From: Haloarcula vallismortis ATCC 29715
Lineage (GTDB): Archaea; Halobacteriota; Halobacteria; Halobacteriales; Haloarculaceae
DNA length: 64,000 nucleotides
Assembly (NCBI RefSeq): GCF_000337775.1
Contig: NZ_AOLQ01000004.1
Coordinates: forward strand, 186,001-250,000
Direction of reading: 5' to 3'
Part shown: positions 1-8,937 of the stretch, one piece after another
Numbering within the stretch: the first letter of the stretch is position 1
How the letters are laid out: every line of letters begins with the position of its first letter
Position numbers and translations under genes: made by a program
Notes under the pieces: generated by a model
Told to the model about the DNA's origin: nothing
Database searches by the model: none
What the model saw: only the letters and a program-made list of their open reading frames with translations

Positions 1-83
1 GGGCGGGATAGCGTATCCCCGGACAGTGGTATAGCCGGTAGGGGCCTATACTTATTCGCTGTAACTGTTTCGGACGACAACAC

Positions 84-104
84 ATGTTACAGGGGTTGTA
101 ACAT
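84..104. promoter_or_regulatory. 8-bp inverted repeat, candidate operator
   Basis: Perfect inverted repeat ATGTTACA, five spacer bases, TGTAACAT. The centre-to-centre distance of about 13 bp fits a dimeric winged-helix repressor. It lies about 135 bp before the first gene, so it may also belong to a gene to the left of the window. The binding protein is unknown. Confidence 0.45.
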
Positions 105-172
105 CCGAGAAAGATCATTCCGTTTTACCACGGGGTGAGAGGTCATCTGGCGACAACAGTAGCTAGCGTTTC

Positions 173-211
173 TATACTGTCACCGAGGCTGAAATAATCG
201 CCGACAGTATA
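173..211 (+). promoter_or_regulatory. Long inverted repeat overlapping the promoter of the small HTH gene
   Basis: TATACTGTC (173-181) is repeated as the exact inverse GACAGTATA (203-211), 21 bases apart. The right arm overlaps a TATA-like stretch (207-215) about 25 bases before the ATG at 238, the normal distance for a leaderless haloarchaeal transcript. A protein bound to the right arm would block TFB/TBP, so repression, perhaps by the downstream HTH protein itself, is a reasonable inference. Confidence 0.5.
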
Positions 212-237
212 AGTATGTGGCAATCGTTGACAGAAGT

Positions 238-471
238 ATGTCTCCGCCTGGACGAGAGATCCAGTACACCGAATCGGACGTTATCGAGGTGTTCAAACAC
301 CGGAACGATTACGCGGAGCCACTCACGGCGTCGGAGGTAGCAGACAGACTCGGTTGTTCGCGCCGGACAGCACTGAACAAACTCCACGACCTCGAATCAG
401 AGACGGATATCACGAGCAAGAAAGTCGGGGGACGGTCGCGGGTGTGGTGGATTCCAGTCCGGGCAGACTGA
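238..471 (+). CDS. Small winged-helix DNA-binding protein
   Basis: A 77-residue protein that is essentially one helix-turn-helix domain. 'LTASEVADRLGCSRRTALNKL' at about residues 28-48 has the helix-turn-recognition helix pattern, and a wing with 'KKVGGRSRVWW' follows. No effector domain is present. A GTG 21 bases upstream in the same frame (217) is possible, but the ATG at 238 is well placed for a leaderless transcript from the TATA at 207-215. The inverted repeat over that promoter suggests autoregulation. Target genes are unknown. Confidence 0.75.
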   Translation: MSPPGREIQYTESDVIEVFKHRNDYAEPLTASEVADRLGCSRRTALNKLHDLESETDITSKKVGGRSRVWWIPVRAD

Positions 472-475
472 GCCG

Positions 476-1282
476 TCACGGCGGGTCGCCTTCGGAGTGA
501 AACCGGGGGCGTGTCGCGACGTACACACTGATGGCTCCGAGCAAGACTCCAAAGACGACGTCGGTCGCCCAGTGGATACCAAGCACCATCGTCGAGAGGA
601 TGACACTGCCGGCCAGGAACGTCGCGACCGGGAGCCAGCGGGGATATTCCGCCCGGAGGCGGTAAGCCATGAGCGCGACTGTCACCGACAGCGACGTGTG
701 CAACGACGGGAAGACGTTCGTATTGGCGTTGACCTGCGCCGTTACCAGCTGGAAGCGCGGTATCGTATCGAACAGGAGCGGTTCGACCATGTCCGGGGCG
801 AAGTTTCGCGGGCCGTACGCGACGAACAGTATGTAACAGAGCAAGCCGATGCCGTAGTTGACCGCGTAGGCAAAGGCGGTTTCCCTGAGATAGCGCGTCG
901 TCCCCAGCAGTAGCGTCAGCACCAGCGGAAACACCAGCAGGAACACGTAGCCGTATATGTACACGAACCCCAGATACAGCGTGAGCCACGCCGGTGCGAG
1001 CGACTGGAGCGAGGCGACAAACGCTCCCTCGACCGCGTAGATCGTTTTTGTGATATTACTCCCGATGAGCCAGGACAGTCCGACGCCGACATCACGGACG
1101 ACACTGTTGACCGCCAGTACAGCCACCAGCAAAAGGAGTGGACGGGCATTCTGCCGAAGCCGTGTCCGTAGCACGGGTAGTTCCGCCCGAATGCGGTCCG
1201 GGCCGACGACTGTGACGGCACCGACAGTGAGCAACAGCGAGACGACGACGGCGACTTCGGAGAAGACGGAGACGACGTTCAT
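476..1282 (-). CDS. PAP2-family membrane phosphatase
   Basis: A 268-residue protein with about six hydrophobic segments. The C-terminal half has the PAP2 signatures 'FPSLHTSLS' (PSxH-type motif) and 'GIHWATDVVFG' (SR/HxxxD-type motif). Enzymes of this superfamily remove phosphate from lipid phosphates or transfer phospho-head groups (AUR1/inositol-phosphorylceramide synthase-like branch). The long N-terminal membrane part resembles the AUR1-like branch, but the substrate cannot be read from sequence. It starts 4 bases after the stop of the upstream binding-protein gene, so the two are probably cotranscribed. Confidence 0.8.
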   Translation of the reverse strand: MNVVSVFSEVAVVVSLLLTVGAVTVVGPDRIRAELPVLRTRLRQNARPLLLLVAVLAVNSVVRDVGVGLSWLIGSNITKTIYAVEGAFVASLQSLAPAWLTLYLGFVYIYGYVFLLVFPLVLTLLLGTTRYLRETAFAYAVNYGIGLLCYILFVAYGPRNFAPDMVEPLLFDTIPRFQLVTAQVNANTNVFPSLHTSLSVTVALMAYRLRAEYPRWLPVATFLAGSVILSTMVLGIHWATDVVFGVLLGAISVYVATRPRFHSEGDPP

Positions 1283-1285
1283 ACG

Positions 1286-3070
1286 CTACGATTGGAGAAG
1301 CGTCCCCGAGTCGTACCGATAGCCGGCCTCCCGGAATGCCGACCGGACCTGCCCCGTGTCGAGTTCGCCGTTGGACCCGAGGAACGGGGTAACTGTGCCA
1401 CCTGGCACCCACTGCACTGTCTCCGGCACCAGCCCCGTCCCCGACAGCGGGCTGACGGCCGGCGTCGCGTAGCCGTCGAAGACGGTGTCGACGAGATGCT
1501 GGCGGTCGACGAGATGCGACAGGAGGTTGCGGAACCGGGAGTTCGACAGCGGCGCGGACCGGACGTTGAACCCGAGGAAGTAAAACGAGCCACTCTGGTC
1601 CAGCAACAGCGTGAGGTCGTCGGCCCGCCCGATACTCCGAACGAGGTCCGAGCCGACGCCGACGGCGGTCGCATCGGCATCGCCGCTCTCGACGAGTTCG
1701 ACGGCAGTGGCATCCGAGCCGACAAACCCGATCTCGACGGCGTCAAACGGCGGGTCGAGCGTGCTCGCTGCGACGCTGTCTGCGGGGTCCATTGCCGTAC
1801 TGAAGTGGTCATCGAACACCGTCAGCCGTAGCGACTCGCGGTCGCTCGCGGTGTCGAACTGCAGCGGGCCGCTCCCGACAGGTGGGATGGCATCAGTCAC
1901 GAGCGCTTCCGTCGTCGCGGCTCCGATACCGACCCCGCCGATGTCGGCCTCGTTCGCCCGCTCGCGCCAGACGTGCTCGGCCAACAGCGGCACGGTGAGC
2001 GCCCGCTCAGCGACGGCACGACTGCAGTCCGGACAGGCGAGTTCGACCGTCCGCTCGTCGACGACAGTGGCCTCGGTCACCACCGAGGCACGGCCCCGAT
2101 AGCGCGTCGGCGGCACCGCCTGCTCGAAGGCTCCGAGCGACGTGTCGGCCAACATCCGATAGGTGAACGCCACGTCAGCCGCGGTCAGCGCCTCGCCGTC
2201 GTGCCACTGGAGGTCGTCACGCAGTGTGACCCGCAGCACCGCCCCGCCGCGGCCGGTCGTATCCCACTCCCAATCGACTCCTGCCAAAGGGACTACTCCC
2301 CTGTGATACTGGCGGGCGAGCGAGTCGTACACGAGGCTCGTAATCCGGCCACGTCGGCGGAACGGGGCCATCAGCGGATTGAGGTTCCGCGTCACGCGGC
2401 TGTCCGTCGTCACGAGCCTGAGCGTCGTCGCCGCCGGGTCGACCCGGCCGAGAGTCAGCAGTCGGAGCGGTGACTCCCCGAACGCGCCGGTCCACCCGCT
2501 GAAGCGTGTCGTGTTCGCCGCGCGGATGCTGTCCGGCGTGCCGATGACGAGAAACGGGCAGACGTTCGCCAGTTGCTCCTGCAGCGACGCCAGCGTCTCG
2601 GCTCGGCGATCGCCGGACTGGCGGCGCTGTGCCGTCAGTAGCTCGTCGACTTCGAGGTCGGCGAATCCGAAGGGGTTCTGCCAGCCGCGCTCGGCGGCGA
2701 ACGACGAGTGGACCAGCGAGTACAGCGAGTCTGCCGTGGTCTGCCGGTAGGGGTAGCGGCCCACGAAGGCGTCGAACTCGTGGCTGAGGAGGGTCTGGCG
2801 GTACAGTTCCGCCGCCGTCACCGGCTGGACGGTGGTGTCGACGCCGGCGGTGTCGAACCACGACTCCAGTTCACGCGCGATACGCATCGCGCCCGGATCT
2901 TCGTCCGCTGGCCGCGTTTTGATGGAAAGCGAGACGGCGGAGGCTTCCTTGTTGCCCGCAAGCGTCCGCATCCGCTGCATACAGCCGCTCGTCGCTGCCA
3001 GTCCAGCAGCCGCGCTCCCCAGCACCGCTCGTCTGGAGAGGGTCCGTGGTGACTGGCTGCCTCCGTACAT
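1286..3070 (-). CDS. Lipoprotein substrate-binding protein, ABC family 5 (peptide/nickel type)
   Basis: Secreted solute-binding protein of the DppA/OppA/NikA class. The N-terminus has a twin-arginine signal ('SRRAVLGSAAAG') and a lipobox ending in 'TSGC'. The body has the family hallmark 'LRDDLQWHDGEALTAADVAFTYRML'. No permease or ATPase genes adjoin it, so it is an orphan component. Lying next to a cobalamin cluster, a metal or corrinoid ligand is conceivable but not shown. I chose the ATG at 3070 because a TATA box at 3096-3103 would start the transcript almost at that codon; a GTG at 3088 is the alternative. Confidence 0.8.
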   Translation of the reverse strand: MYGGSQSPRTLSRRAVLGSAAAGLAATSGCMQRMRTLAGNKEASAVSLSIKTRPADEDPGAMRIARELESWFDTAGVDTTVQPVTAAELYRQTLLSHEFDAFVGRYPYRQTTADSLYSLVHSSFAAERGWQNPFGFADLEVDELLTAQRRQSGDRRAETLASLQEQLANVCPFLVIGTPDSIRAANTTRFSGWTGAFGESPLRLLTLGRVDPAATTLRLVTTDSRVTRNLNPLMAPFRRRGRITSLVYDSLARQYHRGVVPLAGVDWEWDTTGRGGAVLRVTLRDDLQWHDGEALTAADVAFTYRMLADTSLGAFEQAVPPTRYRGRASVVTEATVVDERTVELACPDCSRAVAERALTVPLLAEHVWRERANEADIGGVGIGAATTEALVTDAIPPVGSGPLQFDTASDRESLRLTVFDDHFSTAMDPADSVAASTLDPPFDAVEIGFVGSDATAVELVESGDADATAVGVGSDLVRSIGRADDLTLLLDQSGSFYFLGFNVRSAPLSNSRFRNLLSHLVDRQHLVDTVFDGYATPAVSPLSGTGLVPETVQWVPGGTVTPFLGSNGELDTGQVRSAFREAGYRYDSGTLLQS

Positions 3071-3095
3071 ATGTTTAGGGGTCAACACGTCCTCC

Positions 3096-3103
3096 TATAT
3101 AAC
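3096..3103 (-). promoter_or_regulatory. TATA box of the binding-protein gene
   Basis: GTTATATA on the minus strand, about 27 bases from the ATG at 3070, fits a leaderless haloarchaeal promoter and supports that start. Confidence 0.45.
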
Positions 3104-3176
3104 ACTCTGTACTTCGACAGCTCTCGGGTGCCGCTGTCACGGGATAGAACCACATACAAGCGGGGCCGTCCAGCCC

Positions 3177-3731
3177 TCAGAACTCCCACTGCTGTGCGCG
3201 TTCGTGGGCTTCCGAGCGCGCCTGCTGTTTGATGGCCTCGATCTTCTCCGCGTCGTCGAGGAACGCTTCGACGGCGCTCTGTTCAGTAGCCCCACCCTCG
3301 GCGCTGCTTTCGTCGCTGTCCGTTGTCCTTAGCCGTTCGTCGGAGGCTGCCCGTCTGGTGCTGTCGGCCAGCGCCGGGTCGCCGCCCAGCCGTTCGGCGG
3401 GCATCCCGGGTGGGACTCGGAGGTCGGCCGCCTCGTGGGCCGATTCGAGGTTGGCGGCGTCGAGTGCGTATATCGAGACGTGGTATGGCCCGGGGATAGC
3501 GAGGTCGGCAAGCGCTGGCGGGCCACCGCGGTCCGTCCCGGTGTGGTAGACCAGTACGGGGACACCGTCGGTAAACGTGATGAGGCCCCGGCCCTCGCCG
3601 TCAAGCAAGAGCGTCTCCTGGGACTCGAAGACGGCGTAGCCGGTCAGCTCGCGGTCGAGCACGTCGGCGAGTGTGTCCCGCGGGTCCGTGACGACGCGGG
3701 ACTTGTCGAGTCGGCCGCGAGGCACCTTCAT
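3177..3731 (-). CDS. Unrecognised protein coupled to the ParA-like ATPase
   Basis: A 184-residue protein with no family I recognise. The first 120 residues look like a compact alpha/beta domain ('TGYAVFESQETLLLDGEGRGLITFTDGVPVLVYHTGTDRGG' region). The C-terminal 60 residues are acidic and polar with a predicted amphipathic helix ('AVEAFLDDAEKIEAIKQQARSEA'). Its ATG overlaps the stop of the upstream ATPase gene (ATGA at 3728-3731), which indicates translational coupling and a likely partner or regulator of that ATPase. Confidence 0.7.
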   Translation of the reverse strand: MKVPRGRLDKSRVVTDPRDTLADVLDRELTGYAVFESQETLLLDGEGRGLITFTDGVPVLVYHTGTDRGGPPALADLAIPGPYHVSIYALDAANLESAHEAADLRVPPGMPAERLGGDPALADSTRRAASDERLRTTDSDESSAEGGATEQSAVEAFLDDAEKIEAIKQQARSEAHERAQQWEF

Positions 3732-4495
3732 AGTGACTCGGGGATGACAGCGCTCCGGAATCGGTCGGCGGCATCGTCGGCTGCCCCGTTCTGGACTGTG
3801 AGTGCCTCGGCGGCCGCTCGATAGGCCGTTGCTGCCTCGCATTCGGGGGCGTGAGCAAGGAGCGGTCGGCCGGCACGCCGTGCCTCGCGGGCTCGCTCGC
3901 TCTCGGGAACCGACGCGAGCGTCGGCCCGTCGAAGTACCGCTCGGTCTTCTCCGAGACCCTCTCGATAGACTCGGACGCACGAACCTTGTTGAACAGGAG
4001 CCCCGCCACGTCCGTGTCGTAGGTCGTCGCGTACTCCTGGACCTTTAGCCCATCCGAGATAGCGGGAATCGTCGGCTGGAGGACGACCACGATGCGGTCT
4101 GCCAGCACGATTGGAAGGACGGCGGTCCGGCTGTCAAGTGCCGGCGGCGAATCGAGGAGGATGATATCCGTCTCTTCTGCAAGTGTCGCAACCACGTCTC
4201 GAAGCCGGTCCGGATTGGCGTCCCTGAAGCCGTCGAGGCTCGTTCCACAGGGAACGACCGTCAGTCCGAACCGGTCGTAGGTGGCTGCTTCGACTGGCGC
4301 GTCGTCGGCCAGCACGTCATGCAGCGTCGTCTCGGCGTCGGAGAGCCCGGCGTGAAAGAGGAGGTTCGCCATGCCGGTGTCGGCGTCGACGACTGTCACG
4401 TCGTAGCGGTCGGCCAGCGCCATCCCGAGGGCGACGGTGCTCGTCGTCTTGCCAGTCCCGCCCTTCCCACTGGCGACCGCGAACACTTCGACCAT
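3728..4495 (-). CDS. ParA/MinD-family ATPase
   Basis: A 255-residue deviant-Walker ATPase. The P-loop 'GKGGTGKTTS' is at residues 10-19 with the signature lysine, and 'DADTGMANL' and 'ILLDSPPALDS' follow as the switch regions. Proteins of this family make ATP-dependent dimers that position cargo on membranes or nucleoid. The adjacent coupled gene replaces the ParB or MinC/E expected elsewhere, so the cargo is unknown. A TATA-like stretch at about 4518-4528 lies upstream on the minus strand. Confidence 0.85.
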   Translation of the reverse strand: MVEVFAVASGKGGTGKTTSTVALGMALADRYDVTVVDADTGMANLLFHAGLSDAETTLHDVLADDAPVEAATYDRFGLTVVPCGTSLDGFRDANPDRLRDVVATLAEETDIILLDSPPALDSRTAVLPIVLADRIVVVLQPTIPAISDGLKVQEYATTYDTDVAGLLFNKVRASESIERVSEKTERYFDGPTLASVPESERAREARRAGRPLLAHAPECEAATAYRAAAEALTVQNGAADDAADRFRSAVIPESL

Positions 4496-4556
4496 TAGGA
4501 GAATATTGCGACCTGACTGTATATAAATTTCCGGAATTTATTGAAGTATCAAACGG

Positions 4557-6035
4557 TCACTGGTCGGGTAGCCCAAGCGGGCTGAGGTCGACGTGCTCGG
4601 CGACGAAGCCGGCCGCTCGGTCGTACGGGTCGCCACCCTCTCGCCCCTCTTCCGCTGGCGGGTCGATTCCGGCTGCCTCGAAGGTATTTCGTACGAAGGC
4701 ATCTCTAGCAGTGTCGTTAACGAAGAGGTCATGCAGGTAGGTTCCAAGAACGGTGTCGGTCGCCGCTCCGTCGCCGTCGAACGGGCGGGCTGCCGTATCC
4801 GTCAGCGTCGAGTCCCCCATATGGATTTCGTAGCCCCCGACGGTCCCGCTCGCGCCGGAGAGCGGTCCGACGCCGTCAAGAGTCCGTTCGACGTGTTCGA
4901 CCGTCTTCGATTCGCTGAACGCCGTCGTCACCGGGAGCAGACCCAGCCCCTCGATGTGGTCTGCGTCGCCGGTCCCCTCGATGTCGGCGTTCGTGATTTC
5001 CTCGCCGAGCATCTGGTAGCCACCACAGAGACCGACGACGGGGCCGTCGAACGACTGGAGGCGGTCCCTGAACCCGGCATCGGTCAGTGCCAGCAAGTCG
5101 TCGACGGTGTTCTTGCTCCCCGGCAGGACCACCGCATCGGCGTCGTCAAGTGCGGCCTCGGGCGGGACGTACGCCACCCTGACGCCGTGTTCACGGGCGA
5201 GCGGCTGGAGGTCGGTGAAATTCGAGATGCGCGGGAGCCGGGGGACCGCGACGGTGACGCTCTCGTCGTCGGGCGCGCTGTCGTCAGCGCCGACGACGGA
5301 CCGCTCGCCGACCGGCGGCAGCGCGACGCTGTCCTCCTCGGGGAGGCCCGGGTCGTCGTAGGGAAGCACGCCGAGGACGGGGACGCCGGTCCGGTCCTCG
5401 AACGCCTCGATGCCGGGGGCAAGCAGCGAGCGGTCGCCGCGGAACTTCGTGATGACCGCGCCGGCCACCTGCTCCCGGATGTCGTCGGGGACGAGTTCGA
5501 GCGTTCCGACGAGCGACGCGAACACGCCGCCACGCTCGATATCGGCGACGAGCAGGATGTCGGCGTCGGCAAAGCGGGCCGTCTCGACGTTCGCCAGGTC
5601 GCGGTCGTGGAGATTGATTTCGGCGATGGAGCCGGCTCCCTCGGCGATAATCACGTCGTGTGCCTGTGAGAGTCGGTCGTGGGCTACGCGGGCCGCATCA
5701 AGTGCGTCCGCCCAGTGTTCGTCGTAGTACCCGCGGGCCTCGAAATGCCCGACAGCCTCGCCGTCCAGTACGAGCTGTGACTCGCCGTCACCCCGCGGTT
5801 TCAACAGCACTGGATTGTGGTCGGTCGACGGCGTGACACCGGCCGCACGGGCTTGAACGTACTGCGAGACGCCGACTTCGCCGCCCGGCGTCGCCCGGGC
5901 GTTGTTGCTCATGTTCTGGGCCTTGAACGGCGCGACCGAAACATCACGGTCGGCCAGATAGCGGCAGAGCCCGGCCGCGACGGTCGACTTGCCGACGTGG
6001 CTCGCGGTGCCCGCGACGAGCAGGGTTTCGGCCAT
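4557..6035 (-). CDS. cbiP: Cobyric acid synthase
   Basis: Glutamine-dependent amidotransferase (CobQ/CbiP) that amidates four carboxyl side chains of adenosylcobyrinic acid a,c-diamide. The N-terminal synthetase domain has the P-loop '[10 protein letters not shown]' (8-17) and 'KAQNMSNNA'. The C-terminal class I-type glutaminase domain has '[12 protein letters not shown]' with the nucleophile cysteine, and 'TYLHDLF' near the end. At 492 residues it is of normal length. It stands at the downstream end of the cobalamin cluster. Confidence 0.95.
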   Translation of the reverse strand: MAETLLVAGTASHVGKSTVAAGLCRYLADRDVSVAPFKAQNMSNNARATPGGEVGVSQYVQARAAGVTPSTDHNPVLLKPRGDGESQLVLDGEAVGHFEARGYYDEHWADALDAARVAHDRLSQAHDVIIAEGAGSIAEINLHDRDLANVETARFADADILLVADIERGGVFASLVGTLELVPDDIREQVAGAVITKFRGDRSLLAPGIEAFEDRTGVPVLGVLPYDDPGLPEEDSVALPPVGERSVVGADDSAPDDESVTVAVPRLPRISNFTDLQPLAREHGVRVAYVPPEAALDDADAVVLPGSKNTVDDLLALTDAGFRDRLQSFDGPVVGLCGGYQMLGEEITNADIEGTGDADHIEGLGLLPVTTAFSESKTVEHVERTLDGVGPLSGASGTVGGYEIHMGDSTLTDTAARPFDGDGAATDTVLGTYLHDLFVNDTARDAFVRNTFEAAGIDPPAEEGREGGDPYDRAAGFVAEHVDLSPLGLPDQ

Positions 6036-6061
6036 TACGACGGTCTGGGACCGCTGGCATC

Positions 6062-6379
6062 ATGAGTGATTCGACGGGGTTCTTTGGGCTGGCCCGCCGA
6101 GGTCGGTTCGTGACCGACGAACGATTGCAGGCCCTCCACGAACACCTCGTAGAAACCGGAAATCGTCCGGTCGAACGCACGGCCAGCCGCTGGCTCGGGG
6201 AGGCCGAGGCCGTCGCCGCTGACATCGCTACGGGGAAACTCTCTGAGGACGTGTTAGCCGAGCGACTGGCGATCGTCGACCACATTCTCTCGAACGTCGA
6301 CGGCACCGACGATGCCGTCGCCGACGACCACGCCGAGGCGGCCCGTGAAATCGTTGATGACCTGCTGGACGAACTGTAA
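6062..6379 (+). CDS. Small acidic haloarchaeal protein of unknown function
   Basis: A 105-residue, mostly helical and strongly acidic protein with no catalytic motif that I can see. It is the only plus-strand gene between cbiP and the adenosyltransferase gene and reads divergently from cbiP with only 26 bases between the starts. That position suggests a shared promoter region, but gives no function. Confidence 0.65.
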   Translation: MSDSTGFFGLARRGRFVTDERLQALHEHLVETGNRPVERTASRWLGEAEAVAADIATGKLSEDVLAERLAIVDHILSNVDGTDDAVADDHAEAAREIVDDLLDEL

Positions 6380-6400
6380 CTCCGTTCGAGGATACCGGAC

Positions 6401-7051
6401 TCAGAACTCCGTCCCTTTCCGCGCGCCCTGCCCAGCATCGATTGGGTGCTTCTCCTTGCTGACTTCGGTAATGAGGTCCGCGTGATCGTTCAGGAACTCC
6501 GGTCGCTCGTGGCCGCCCGTGAGGACGAGTTCGAGGTTATCAGGCTTGGATTCGATGAGTCCAAGCACGTCTGCAGGGTCGACGAGGCCGCGGTTCGCAG
6601 CGTAGAGAACTTCGTCGAGGACGAGCATGTTGACCCCATCTTCTGGCGGGCCGTCGGCATCCTGTGGCGTCGAGAGGTCAGCGTCGGCGCTGGCCTGAAT
6701 TATCTCTCGTGCGCGGTCGAGCGCCCCCTTCGCGCGGGCCTCGTGTTCGTCGTCCTCGCTCCCGTCGAGGAACCCGTGCCAGCCGTAGTGGCCCGCGTTT
6801 TCGTAGGAAAAGCCCGGCAGTGCGGCGATGGCGTTGTACTCGCCGCGCACGTCCTCGACGGTGCTGGTCCCGCCTTTCATGAACTGCAGGAGGTGGACGC
6901 GGTAGCCGTGGCCGACGGCGCGGGTTGCCATTCCCAGCGCCGCCGTCGTCTTCCCTTTCCCGTCGCCCCACCAGACCTGCACCAGCCCGAACTCCTCGGG
7001 CGCGCTCGGCTCGATGGGTTCGGCGGTCGGGCCGGCCGTGTTATCGGTCAT
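6401..7051 (-). CDS. cobA: Cob(I)alamin/cob(I)yrinic acid adenosyltransferase, CobA/CobO type
   Basis: Transfers the 5'-deoxyadenosyl group of ATP to Co(I) of corrinoids. The P-loop 'VWWGDGKGKTTAALG' starts at about residue 26, and 'HLLQFMKGG' and 'VLDEVLYAANRG' are typical of the CobA/CobO/BtuR family. The 216-residue length matches. It lies downstream of cbiZ and cobD on the same strand, where it would make the adenosylated substrates those salvage steps use. Confidence 0.92.
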   Translation of the reverse strand: MTDNTAGPTAEPIEPSAPEEFGLVQVWWGDGKGKTTAALGMATRAVGHGYRVHLLQFMKGGTSTVEDVRGEYNAIAALPGFSYENAGHYGWHGFLDGSEDDEHEARAKGALDRAREIIQASADADLSTPQDADGPPEDGVNMLVLDEVLYAANRGLVDPADVLGLIESKPDNLELVLTGGHERPEFLNDHADLITEVSKEKHPIDAGQGARKGTEF

Positions 7052-7120
7052 GCCAGTCTGTTCGACCGGATTCTGTTTAGCCGTTTGGTCTCCGAGACTG
7101 TCCCGCGATAGCCGCTCGTC

Positions 7121-7837
7121 TCACGGCTCGAACACCTCCGTCTCGCGCCCTGTAATCACGCCGTATGCCGCATCCTCGACAGTCGGCAGGCCGTCACCGT
7201 CGTACCGGGCGGCCAGACTCGCCCTGATAGCGTCACGGACGCATGCCCGAGTGGCCGCGCCGACTTCGGTCGCACTCCCGGCGAAAGACGCAGGCTCAGC
7301 GCTCGGGACACAGCCGACGATGGCCGCGTCCGAGGTTGTTCCGGGCACGCCCGCCGCGTCCAGCAGCGTCGCGGCCTTCGCTTCGACGGCGCTGGCAAGC
7401 AGCGTTGCCAGTGCGCCATCGTCCAGCTCGCGGTCGGCCCCGACGATGACGTTGACCGTCCCTGGTCGCCAGTCGGGGCTATCCGCCGGATTCGACGCGG
7501 TTCCATCGGCGTCGACTGCTTCATCGCCTGCCGACATCGGCAGCGCCGCGGGGTTCGAGAGGCCCGCGGTCGCCAGCACCGACACCGGCCTGCTCTGGGC
7601 ACAGCGGGCGTGTTCCATATGGACGCCGGTGAGCAACGCCGGGCCGACATCGAAGCCGGCCCCGGACAGCCGCTCAGCGCGGTAGGCGTCGAGGTCGGTC
7701 CGCTCGAACCCCTCGGGCACGGTGACGTTGTAGACGGCATCCGCGGCCCGGTACCCACCATCCCACGCTGTCGAGAGCCAGCGGGCACCCTCGCGACGAA
7801 TCTGACAGACGCCGTCACGAACGGTCGTCTCAAACAT
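7121..7837 (-). CDS. cbiZ: Adenosylcobinamide amidohydrolase
   Basis: CbiZ cleaves the aminopropanol side arm of adenosylcobinamide to give adenosylcobyric acid, the archaeal route for salvaging incomplete corrinoids. The 238-residue protein contains 'ATAGLSNPAALP' and 'NVIVGADRELDDGALA', which I recognise as CbiZ features. The ATG at 7837 lies 8 bases inside the end of the upstream aminotransferase gene, so translation is coupled. Together with CbiP, CobD and CbiB the cell can re-attach aminopropanol phosphate. Confidence 0.88.
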   Translation of the reverse strand: MFETTVRDGVCQIRREGARWLSTAWDGGYRAADAVYNVTVPEGFERTDLDAYRAERLSGAGFDVGPALLTGVHMEHARCAQSRPVSVLATAGLSNPAALPMSAGDEAVDADGTASNPADSPDWRPGTVNVIVGADRELDDGALATLLASAVEAKAATLLDAAGVPGTTSDAAIVGCVPSAEPASFAGSATEVGAATRACVRDAIRASLAARYDGDGLPTVEDAAYGVITGRETEVFEP

Positions 7838-8888
7838 CCAGCGCGCCCAGCAGCCGGTCGTTTTCTTCGGGCGCTCTAACAGCGACGCGGATGTGTGAGT
7901 CCAGCCCGCGAAACGTCCGGGCGTCCCGGAGGGCAATGCCAGCCTCGCGGGCCGAGGCAAGGATACCGTCGACAGACGTGTCGGCGTCGCTGACCGACAG
8001 CAGGAGGAACGGTGCAGCAGAACGGAACACGTCGAACCGTGCGTTCAGCCGCTCCCGCATCCGCGCTCGTTCAGCGGTAACGCGGGCTTTCGTCTCCGCG
8101 ACGAACTCAGTTTGCTGGTAACAGTGTGCGCCGACAGCGGCCGCGGGGGCGCTCATCGACCAGGCGCGCCGGGCCGTCGCGAGGCGGTCGCGCTCGTCCC
8201 CGGTCCCGATGGCATAGCCCATCCGGATGCCGGGAAGGCCGAACAGCTTCGTCAGCGACCGCGCGACGATGACGCCCTCACGACCGGCCAGCGACGGCTC
8301 GTCGGTGAACCCGAGGAATGCCTCGTCGACCAGCAGCGTCGTCCCGGCCGCACGGCAGCGGTCGGCGAAGGCCCGGAGCGCCCCGCGCTCGGCGACCTCG
8401 CCCGTCGGATTGTTCGGATTGCAGACGACGGCGAGTGCGTGGCCGGCCGGGTCGGCGTCGAGCAGTTCGCCGTGGGAGGCGAACTTCGGGGTCGCGCCTT
8501 GTAGTCGCACTTCTCTGGCGTATTCGCCGAAGCTTGGATACGGGAGCAAGACGCTGTCTCCCGCCCGGACCGTCGTCTGTATCGCGAGGCGTATCGCTTC
8601 GAGGCCGCCGGCTGTGGGTAGCACCTGCGCCGGCTCGCAGTCGACGAACGCCGCCGCGGCCTCACGGAATTCGGGGTAGTCGTCGGCCGGGTACGAGCGG
8701 GCCGTCTCGAACGCCGCCCGATACGTCGCTTCGGCCTCCGGCGGGACGTGCGGGTTGGTGTTCGCGCTGAAATCCAGCACCTCCGGGTCGTCGCTGCTGC
8801 CGTGTGGCACGCGGCCGTCGGGGCCGATGGCGTCCGTGGGCCCGTCGCCGCCACTTGCCCGCACGCCCTCGACCGAGTCAGGGTCCAT
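7830..8888 (-). CDS. cobD: L-threonine-phosphate decarboxylase-like PLP enzyme (CobD type)
   Basis: A fold-type I aminotransferase of 352 residues. 'DFSANTNPHVPP' near the N-terminus, 'NPNNPTGE' and the PLP-lysine region 'VARSLTKLFGLPGIRMGY' are typical of the CobD/HisC branch. CobD makes (R)-1-amino-2-propanol phosphate, the linker CbiB attaches to cobyric acid. HisC-like enzymes share all these motifs, so the CobD call rests on its place between cbiZ and cobY-cobS-cbiB. Start taken at the ATG at 8888. Confidence 0.85.
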   Translation of the reverse strand: MDPDSVEGVRASGGDGPTDAIGPDGRVPHGSSDDPEVLDFSANTNPHVPPEAEATYRAAFETARSYPADDYPEFREAAAAFVDCEPAQVLPTAGGLEAIRLAIQTTVRAGDSVLLPYPSFGEYAREVRLQGATPKFASHGELLDADPAGHALAVVCNPNNPTGEVAERGALRAFADRCRAAGTTLLVDEAFLGFTDEPSLAGREGVIVARSLTKLFGLPGIRMGYAIGTGDERDRLATARRAWSMSAPAAAVGAHCYQQTEFVAETKARVTAERARMRERLNARFDVFRSAAPFLLLSVSDADTSVDGILASAREAGIALRDARTFRGLDSHIRVAVRAPEENDRLLGALDV

Positions 8889-8937
8889 GGACAGACCTAC
8901 GGCGGGCGGTGTGGAGAAAGTTTCGCGGTGCCGCCAG

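Noticed and set aside
4500-4556. Cobalamin riboswitch before the cbi/cob genes
   Set aside because: I saw no B12-box-like conserved segment; the stretch is a short AT-rich promoter region.
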